This document shows, piece after piece, positions 30,801 to 35,511 of a stretch of 35,511 nt of DNA. How positions within the stretch are numbered: the stretch's first letter is position 1; every line of letters begins with the position of its first letter. Under the pieces are notes generated by a model. The model made no database searches. It saw only the letters and a list, made by a program, of their open reading frames with translations, and was not told the origin of the DNA. The position numbers and the translations under genes are program-made. The stretch covers positions 1 to 35,511 of the forward strand of contig DATLTM010000028.1 of the NCBI GenBank assembly GCA_035533615.1, written 5' to 3'. Origin of the DNA: C7867-001 sp035533615. Lineage in GTDB: Bacteria; Patescibacteriota; Minisyncoccia; Phycocordibacterales; Phycocordibacteraceae.

Positions 30801-31394
30801 ATGAACTGGCAAGTGTTCGTAGTGGTTCTTGAAGCAGAGTATGCGGCGATTGTTTTGCAAGGACTTACGGCATGGTCAGGCGGGTATTTGACCCAAGCGC
30901 AAATGGCTGCGCGTGGAATTACCGGCTGGTCGATCCTGGAGCACGGCGGAATATGTATGGACGTGATAATCATATCTCCGGCCGTTGCTTACTTCGTAAG
31001 CAACCACCAGTTTCCTTATTTTTCGAAATGGGGACTGGGAATCCTTGCGGTTTCCATCGTGGCATGGCTCATTTTTGGCTATCTCTGGCAAATGGGAGGT
31101 AAGGTGATACCTGAAGCACATACCCATGACGGAATGACAACCATTGCCGGATGGATCCACCTCGCTTATGGTGCTGTGACCACCTGGGTTCTCGTGATGG
31201 TGTTCGTTTCTGGCTTGGCGACACCGCCAGTTTCAAAACCAGAACTCATTATTCTCGCGGTCGCGCTGATGCCGTTCTTTTATTACGGCGTCGTGAAGTT
31301 CAACGAGCGCTGGGTATTCAGCCCCATGGCACGGTATCAAGTCATCGCCGAGATTGTCATCGTCTGGGCGATTACTATTGCTCGCGTTCTGTGA
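30801..31394 (+). CDS. Polytopic membrane protein of unknown function
   Basis: The 197-aa product starts MNWQVFVVVLEAEYAAIVLQ and has about five hydrophobic segments. These include MDVIIISPAVAYFV, LGILAVSIVAWLIFGYLW, TTWVLVMVFVSGLA, LIILAVALMPFFYYGVV and the C-terminal IVIVWAITIARVL. Charged or His residues sit between helices (EHGG, PEAHTHDGMTT, GWIHLAYG). I do not recognise the family. It starts at ATG 30801; a TTG at 30762 would add 13 residues but would start transcript and protein together. It has its own promoter and terminator. Confidence 0.78.
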   Translation: MNWQVFVVVLEAEYAAIVLQGLTAWSGGYLTQAQMAARGITGWSILEHGGICMDVIIISPAVAYFVSNHQFPYFSKWGLGILAVSIVAWLIFGYLWQMGGKVIPEAHTHDGMTTIAGWIHLAYGAVTTWVLVMVFVSGLATPPVSKPELIILAVALMPFFYYGVVKFNERWVFSPMARYQVIAEIVIVWAITIARVL

Positions 31395-31410
31395 ACCGTG
31401 GTGCTTGCGG

Positions 31411-31447
31411 GGCCGGTCTTCTTAAAACGGAGACTGGCCTTTTTATT
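31411..31447 (+). terminator. Intrinsic terminator of the 30801 gene
   Basis: GGCCGGTCT (31411-31419) pairs with AGACTGGCC (31431-31439) with one G/T pair, followed by TTTTTATTT. It lies 16 nt past the stop and ends next to the 3' end of the convergent tRNA-Gly gene. Confidence 0.85.
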
Positions 31448-31449
31448 TG

Positions 31450-31520
31450 TGCGGACGGCGGGAGTCGGACCCGCGCTGATTGCTTGGAAGGCAACCGTCA
31501 TACCGTTAGACCACGTCCGC
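31450..31520 (-). tRNA. tRNA-Gly (anticodon UCC)
   Basis: Minus-strand cloverleaf: acceptor GCGGACG/CGTCCGC, D arm GTC...GAC, anticodon stem GTTGC/GCAAT with loop CTTCCAA (anticodon TCC, reads GGA), and T arm GCGGG-TCCGACT-CCCGC. It is 70 nt plus discriminator A, and CCA is not encoded. It is a single gene between two protein genes. Confidence 0.95.
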
Positions 31521-31634
31521 ATAAGGCTATATTAGCCTTCCTCCTCACGGTTGTCTCGAATGAGTATATAAGACACAGACTCATTGCCCGACTCGTTTGG
31601 TAGTAGTGCGAGAATACCATTTTTGCGTTAGCGT

Positions 31635-32753
31635 ATGAATATGCAGCGCGCCACGCCATACCTCGGCATCGTTGCCGCCCTCTTCTTTAGTGCATGTGCC
31701 GTTGTCCTCTTCAACACGGCGATGGTTGTGTATCCATCCGTGAATGCTCCAACGATTGCATCCTCGACGCCATCCATTGTTCCCGTGCGCATTGTGCCGT
31801 CTGCACCGCTGCCGAATTTTGGATCGAAATCTGGAGCACCAGGCTCATCTTCGGTGTCAGAAACTCCCATACCAAAGGCGGCGCAGCCGGTCTCAGCGTC
31901 TGCGTCGCTTGTCTCTCCCGGCAACGGCGGACTTGACGCTTCTGCAACGGCGCTCCGCGGGGCGCTTGTGAACATCGTCTGCTATGTTCCGGAAGGCAGC
32001 CCCCTGCATTCTATTTCGGGAAGCGGCGTCATCATTGATCCGAAAGGCATTATCCTTACGAATGCGCATGTTGCGCAATATTTTCTCCTTGCCGACCGCG
32101 GCGTTTCCTGTGTTATTCGCTCCGGGAGTCCTGCCGCCGACAGTTACGATGCAACGCTCATCTACATTTCACCTCTGTGGCTCCACACGAACGCCGACGT
32201 TCTCACCCAGGCGGCTCCAAGCGGGACCGGACAGTATGATTTCGCGCTCCTCGCTATCACTGGGAGCGCGACTGAGTCGCCGTTACCGGCCCAATTCCCA
32301 TCGCTTCCACTTGCGCAAGTCCCACCAGTCGCTGGCACGCCGGTCGTGATTGCGTCGTATGGCGCGCAATTTCTTGAGACGAACCAAATACAGTCCGCTC
32401 TTTTCCCGACCATTGTGTTCGGTTCGGTAAAAGAGGTATATACGTTCGGGACGAATACGATTGATGTACTCGCGCTCGGTGGCTCGGCCGCTGCGCAAGA
32501 GGGCTCCTCCGGTGGCGGCATCGCCGACGCCTCGGGCTCGCTTGTGGGAACCATCACGACGAGCACCGTCTCCGGCTCGACCGATACCCGCTCGCTCGGT
32601 GCTATTACCGCTTCGTACATACGCGGAGAATACGCGAGCGAAACAGGGCGCGCGCTTGATATTCTTCTTTCCGAGCCAACGACAACTGCAGTCACCGACT
32701 TCGTGCCAAAAATACCAACGCTTGAGTCGATTATCACCGCTCAGTTGCCTTAA
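31635..32753 (+). CDS. Membrane-anchored trypsin-like (HtrA-type) serine protease
   Basis: The 372-aa product has an N-terminal anchor (YLGIVAALFFSACAVVLFNT, about 10-32), a Pro/Ser/Ala-rich linker to about residue 100, and a chymotrypsin-fold domain. The triad is His145 in LTNAHVAQYF, Asp202 in QYDFALLAI and Ser292 in QEGSSGGGIAD. The usual GNSGGP or GDSGGP is GSSGGG here; the nucleophile Ser is kept. GSGVIIDPKGIILTNAHV is the standard HtrA block. No PDZ domain follows; about 70 residues remain, ending at ITAQLP. It probably acts outside the cell on misfolded or processed surface proteins. Confidence 0.88.
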   Translation: MNMQRATPYLGIVAALFFSACAVVLFNTAMVVYPSVNAPTIASSTPSIVPVRIVPSAPLPNFGSKSGAPGSSSVSETPIPKAAQPVSASASLVSPGNGGLDASATALRGALVNIVCYVPEGSPLHSISGSGVIIDPKGIILTNAHVAQYFLLADRGVSCVIRSGSPAADSYDATLIYISPLWLHTNADVLTQAAPSGTGQYDFALLAITGSATESPLPAQFPSLPLAQVPPVAGTPVVIASYGAQFLETNQIQSALFPTIVFGSVKEVYTFGTNTIDVLALGGSAAAQEGSSGGGIADASGSLVGTITTSTVSGSTDTRSLGAITASYIRGEYASETGRALDILLSEPTTTAVTDFVPKIPTLESIITAQLP

Positions 32754-32759
32754 TAATCA

Positions 32760-32830
32760 TCGGGCCGCCGGGAATTGAACCCGGTCTGCGTGCTCCCAAA
32801 GCACGTGTACTACCGGCATACTCCGGCCCG
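32760..32830 (-). tRNA. tRNA-Pro (anticodon UGG)
   Basis: Minus-strand cloverleaf: acceptor CGGGCCG/CGGCCCG, D arm GTA...TAC, anticodon stem CGTGC/GCACG with loop TTTGGGA (anticodon TGG), and T arm CCGGG-TTCAATT-CCCGG. It is 70 nt plus discriminator A, with no encoded CCA. It starts seven bases after the protease stop, in the convergent direction. Confidence 0.95.
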
Positions 32831-32940
32831 TTTGTCTCACAGTAGCATCAACAGACGATTTGCGGCAGATAGAAGGCGTGGGTCACGCTGTCTCAGCGGT
32901 GCAGCAAGACCAGGATACCGTCTGTTTGCTACTCCATTTC

Positions 32941-33045
32941 CTAGTCTTTCTTAAGGACATACCATTCTCCGGTCCGTGCGGCTTTTCGTACCTTCGCCTC
33001 ATGGAGATTGAGCGAAGGATCATAGTCGTTCCTGTGCTTTTTCAC
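32941..33045 (-). CDS. Possible 34-aa ORF (second half of an interrupted frame)
   Basis: From GTG 33045 the minus strand reads MKKHRNDYDPSLNLHEAKVR and ends GEWYVLKKD before TAG at 32941. Composition and the amphipathic pattern look protein-like. It is in the same frame as the ORF at 33073-33204, with one TAA between them, so the pair may be a single interrupted gene. There is no clear ribosome binding site. Confidence 0.25.
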   Translation of the reverse strand: MKKHRNDYDPSLNLHEAKVRKAARTGEWYVLKKD

Positions 33046-33072
33046 CTTGGAATTCGTCGGCGGGTATTGTCT

Positions 33073-33204
33073 TTATCTCGACGGAATGGAACGTATTCCC
33101 TCAGCTATGGTGTCGAGTTTGCCGGCTTTGCGTGCAATATTCCTGCCTGTAATAGAGAATCTGTGCCGCTGGAGGTACTCGGCGGAAACTTTCCCAAATG
33201 TCAC
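33073..33204 (-). CDS. Possible 43-aa basic ORF
   Basis: From GTG 33204, preceded by AAGGA nine nt upstream, the minus strand reads MTFGKVSAEYLQRHRFSITG, then RNIARKAGKLDTIAEGIRSI, and stops at TAA 33073-33075. It is basic and helical-looking. It may be a short DNA- or RNA-binding protein, the first part of a gene broken by the TAA, or chance. Confidence 0.3.
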   Translation of the reverse strand: MTFGKVSAEYLQRHRFSITGRNIARKAGKLDTIAEGIRSIPSR

Positions 33205-33300
33205 CTATCTATTTCCTTGATTTAGATGAAGCTTCACGACCTTTAGAAAATTGGCTCATTTACTCGCTATTTCACGGACTTCGGGAATATCGTATGTCCT

Positions 33301-33330
33301 TTATCCCCACTGTGAACAGGTTTATCCACT
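33301..33330 (+). other. Pair of DnaA-box-like 9-mers
   Basis: TTATCCCCA (33301-33309) and TTATCCACT (33322-33330) are each one mismatch from TTATCCACA. They have the same orientation, 21 bp apart (two helical turns), next to the 3' end of tRNA-Gly(GCC). Confidence 0.3.
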
Positions 33331-33333
33331 TTG

Positions 33334-33404
33334 TGCGGATAGGGAGAATCGGACTCCCGTCTCGTCCTTGGCAAGGACGCGTTCTACCACTAAACCATAT
33401 CCGC
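33334..33404 (-). tRNA. tRNA-Gly (anticodon GCC)
   Basis: Minus-strand cloverleaf: acceptor GCGGATA/TATCCGC, D arm GTT...AAC, anticodon stem CGTCC/GGACG with loop TTGCCAA (anticodon GCC, reads GGC/GGU), and T arm GGGAG-TCCGATT-CTCCC. It is 70 nt plus discriminator A, with no encoded CCA. Confidence 0.95.
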
Positions 33405-33486
33405 ATCGCGACATACTACCATGTCGTTCGTTTTCGTTTCCAGCGCTTTCTACGATATTTGACGCTGACTAAGTATCTACAAAGCC

Positions 33487-34866
33487 TTAGAATCCTTGGT
33501 AACTCGGGACAGTATTCACTGTGGTCGATGCACTTACTGAAGATATTGAAGAACTATTCGTTGTACAGGAGATGGTGTACGTGCTTTGCGAAGAAATGCT
33601 GACCACTTGAGATCCACTCGTCGAGGTTAGCGATAAGTCAGGTCCAGAAACTGTGCAGCTATTCACGTTCACTGAGCCCCACGTTATTGTCGTAAAATCT
33701 CTGGCGCGTACGCGTTGAGGAGAAGCAGAAATAGTTGCCGATGGCACGAGCACAGTAACGGCAATATTCTGCGGCTGGGTCGGGCCATAAGGGCCACCGG
33801 AACAGGTTATAGAATAGTCCACGGTATTGCCGGACGTCGGCTGCGGCGGAGTGACGGTTCGCGACCCCGTTATTGGATAGCTCGTACTGCCGGTATCGGC
33901 GAAGGTACAGGACGTAGCGCATGCCGACGTTGTCGACCAGTCCAGGGTCGTCGAGTTTCCGACATTGACAGTCGAGGGGGTGGCGGTGAGCGTTGCGGTG
34001 CACGCGTTCACGGTAACGTCGTTTGTACAGCTAACGGATGTTGATAGGCCAGAGACGGTATCAGTCACGGTCGTCGTGGCGTACTTCAGGCCGCTCGTGG
34101 TATACGCCTTCGATACCGAGGATGAAGTCCCGGAAAGCCCGTCGGTTCCAGTCCAGCTGTAGGTATATGAGCCCGAACCTCCTGAGGCCGTCGCGCTCCA
34201 CGTGACAGACTGATTGATGTAGGCGGGAGTTGGCGAACCAGTACAGGCCGCCGTCGGCGGCTGGCTGCAGAAAGCCGGGTTATTTCCGCTCACGCCGTAG
34301 GTGGAACCGTCGGTAGCGGTGCCGCTCATGCTGATTGCACCGATTGCGTCCGAACCCCACGCATAGCCCTGCCATTCACAGCTGCTTGTTTGCGTGACAC
34401 CATACGTTGATCCATCGGTTGCCGTGCCTGAAAGTGCTATCCAGCCATCCCATCCATTCGTGTCTGGGTCAAGAGTTCCAGAGCACGCGTTTTTATTTGC
34501 AAATGCCGAGCATGCACGCGCCCAGCCGGTGATAGCACCGTTTGCGAGATTCACCTGCGCGGTGCAGGTGCCAGACGGACAACCGGAAAGGTCAGTCTGA
34601 TTAAAGGTTATCCAGCCGATGTTTGACGACCATGCGTAGCCAGAAAGAAGCCCTGTCAGATCCTCAAGCACACCGTAGGTGGAACCATCGGCTGCAGTGC
34701 CGGAAAAATCAATCCACCCGAGGTACTGTGACCATGCATAACCGGCGAGAGGCATAGAACTTGCGGCCGCACTATATCCTGGGCGGAATGCGATAGCACC
34801 TCCCGCTAAAATCACGACGGCGAGGAGTGGCAACAGGAACGTACGAATGTTTTGGAAACGCGGCAT
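33487..34866 (-). CDS. Secreted repeat protein with GWIxFSG and PKD-like modules
   Basis: The 459-aa product begins MPRFQNIRTFLLPLLAVVIL, a signal or anchor helix. Residues about 40-205 contain a repeating unit: GYAWS..(L/I)GWI.FSGTA.DGSTYGV. DGSTYGV occurs three times, and GYAWS-type blocks three times. An inserted GWARACSAF...ACSGTL...GWDGWIALSG block with paired Cys is also present. Residues about 210-290 look like a PKD domain (SVTWSATASGGSGSYTYSWT). Two more Ig-like blocks with Cys pairs follow (TLTATPSTVNVGNSTTLDWS and ATISASPQRVRARDFTTITW). There is no sortase motif. It is a likely cell-surface adhesin or coat protein. It starts one base after the upstream stop. Confidence 0.85.
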   Translation of the reverse strand: MPRFQNIRTFLLPLLAVVILAGGAIAFRPGYSAAASSMPLAGYAWSQYLGWIDFSGTAADGSTYGVLEDLTGLLSGYAWSSNIGWITFNQTDLSGCPSGTCTAQVNLANGAITGWARACSAFANKNACSGTLDPDTNGWDGWIALSGTATDGSTYGVTQTSSCEWQGYAWGSDAIGAISMSGTATDGSTYGVSGNNPAFCSQPPTAACTGSPTPAYINQSVTWSATASGGSGSYTYSWTGTDGLSGTSSSVSKAYTTSGLKYATTTVTDTVSGLSTSVSCTNDVTVNACTATLTATPSTVNVGNSTTLDWSTTSACATSCTFADTGSTSYPITGSRTVTPPQPTSGNTVDYSITCSGGPYGPTQPQNIAVTVLVPSATISASPQRVRARDFTTITWGSVNVNSCTVSGPDLSLTSTSGSQVVSISSQSTYTISCTTNSSSISSVSASTTVNTVPSYQGF

Positions 34867-34867
34867 A

Positions 34868-35164
34868 CTACTTTTTAGGACTCGTGGAAGTGGAATTCTT
34901 TTGCACGGTGCCGATGATAGTTGACGGCGCCGTTAATGAGTTCAATACGTCTTGAGAAATATGTACGGTATTGGGTGCAGAAAGTGAATCAAGAACCGTT
35001 TGCTGTGTCTGCGGAATAGGGCTCCTTGTTACAAATGGCGGAAATCCAAAACGCCAACTTACCCAGAGCCAGAGCACGATAAGTATGAGTGCACCACTTG
35101 CAATGAGTCGAATCCGCCTGATACGCAGTTCTTGAGGGAGATTCTGTAGGAAGATGAAATCCAT
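34868..35164 (-). CDS. Small membrane-anchored protein of the surface operon
   Basis: The 98-aa product has a basic N-terminus (LPQELRIRRIRL), one helix (IASGALILIVLWLWVSW, about 21-38), and an external tail. The tail holds two related copies of a short motif: VLDSLSAPNTV and VLNSLTAPSTI. The last residues are Ser/Thr/Lys-rich. The family is unknown to me, though similar xVLxSLTAP tails occur in Patescibacteria. It lies between the fibre-like partial gene (10 nt) and the repeat protein (1 nt), so the three form an operon. Confidence 0.7.
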   Translation of the reverse strand: MDFIFLQNLPQELRIRRIRLIASGALILIVLWLWVSWRFGFPPFVTRSPIPQTQQTVLDSLSAPNTVHISQDVLNSLTAPSTIIGTVQKNSTSTSPKK

Positions 35165-35174
35165 GAGATATCTT

Positions 35175-35511
35175 CTAAGAATTACTTACGCAGAGAAAAA
35201 AGGTTGATTGGGATTGATATCCTCCCGCTATGAAGGAGGTTTGAGAAAATCCTGGAGGACATGAAGAGGCTGGATTGTAACCCTTACATGCCGCGATGAG
35301 AGTAGCCGCATTTATTGTCGATTGGGTTTCATAAAGACCACACAAGAGTCCGGGGCCACTGGGTAAGCTCCCGACACAACTCCCATTCAAACAAAGATTT
35401 CCCCCCTCAACGTCAAGTTTTCCTAGGGGCGACCATGTGCCGATGCCGACGTTCCCCGAGGGGTCGATTGTCATGCTGAATGAGTGATTGCCGCTCGCGT
35501 CGTGCCGATAG
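35175..35511 (-). CDS. C-terminal part of a fibre-like surface protein, cut by window
   Basis: The frame is open to the right edge, so only the last 111 codons are seen. SGNHSFSMTIDPSGNVGIGT, then WSPLGKLDVEGG, is the motif that precedes trimeric fibre tips and chaperone domains in phage tail fibres and many bacterial surface proteins. The final 70 residues are Cys-containing and end STFFLCVSNS. No peptidase S74 motif is visible in this part. It is the first of three co-oriented surface genes. Confidence 0.75.
   Translation of the reverse strand, partial: YRHDASGNHSFSMTIDPSGNVGIGTWSPLGKLDVEGGNLCLNGSCVGSLPSGPGLLCGLYETQSTINAATLIAACKGYNPASSCPPGFSQTSFIAGGYQSQSTFFLCVSNS

Larger units (their letters stand above)
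32831..33333. other. Gene-poor stretch between tRNA-Pro and tRNA-Gly
   Basis: About 500 bases hold no confident gene. A plus-strand open frame (32860-33225) has no protein-like composition. On the minus strand two short frames in the same register (33073-33204 and 32941-33045) look more protein-like and are listed separately. Two DnaA-box-like 9-mers lie at the right end. Confidence 0.4.

Noticed and set aside
32860..33225. 121-codon plus-strand frame between tRNA genes
   Set aside because: No good start or ribosome binding site and no recognisable composition; the opposite strand looks more protein-like, though also weak.
31450..33404. tRNA genes as integration sites for a mobile element
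   Set aside because: No integrase, transposase, or direct repeat of a tRNA 3' end is visible in the window.

Overview
The window reads as a chromosomal segment of a Patescibacteria (Candidate Phyla Radiation) bacterium, most like the Parcubacteria. That placement is inference. It rests on a compact gene layout, a PrgI/VirB4/VirB2-like locus beside a stripped-down type IV pilus operon, large secreted proteins of the GWIxFSG and SGNVGIGT kinds, a short-form YidC, and many genes with no Shine-Dalgarno sequence.

Layout. 1-3787 is the replication-origin neighbourhood: dnaN (cut by the window edge), an AT-rich gap with DnaA-box-like 9-mers, dnaA, and the divergent rpmH-rnpA-yidC operon. 3764-10738 (minus strand) is a type IV secretion-like locus in two transcription units: prgI / a VirB4 N-terminal-like protein / virB4 / a polytopic membrane protein, then three coupled genes for a secreted Ig-like protein, a VirB2-like membrane protein with Cys-rich flanks, and a membrane-anchored propeller-like protein. 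10845-17751 is mostly housekeeping: a 59-aa zinc-ribbon protein, an M50 protease, rpmB, superoxide dismutase, an RNase HI-like protein, recJ, a HIT hydrolase, and tpiA-pgk. 17767-23496 is a type IV pilus operon in the order pilB, pilC, two pseudopilins, and a PilX-like protein with a large ectodomain. 23551-24399 is an unassigned protein that is possibly nuclease-like. 24647-30669 carries nusA, ppa, a small membrane protein, clpP, rny (RNase Y), an HU protein and rarA. 30801-35511 holds a membrane protein, a membrane-anchored serine protease, three single tRNA genes (Gly-UCC, Pro-UGG, Gly-GCC) and a surface-protein operon running off the right edge.

How it works together. Two surface machines dominate: the VirB4-type ATPase locus and the PilB-driven pilus. 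Both sit beside secreted adhesin-like proteins, as expected for an epibiont that contacts or takes up material from a host cell (inference). The rest is core replication, translation, RNA decay and lower glycolysis.

The most striking non-coding pattern is promoter geometry. At least eleven genes have a TAnnnT -10 hexamer (often TATACT, TATAAT or TATAGT) ending only 6-10 nt before the start codon with no Shine-Dalgarno sequence. This implies largely leaderless transcripts, including a palindromic two-way promoter between recJ and the HIT gene.
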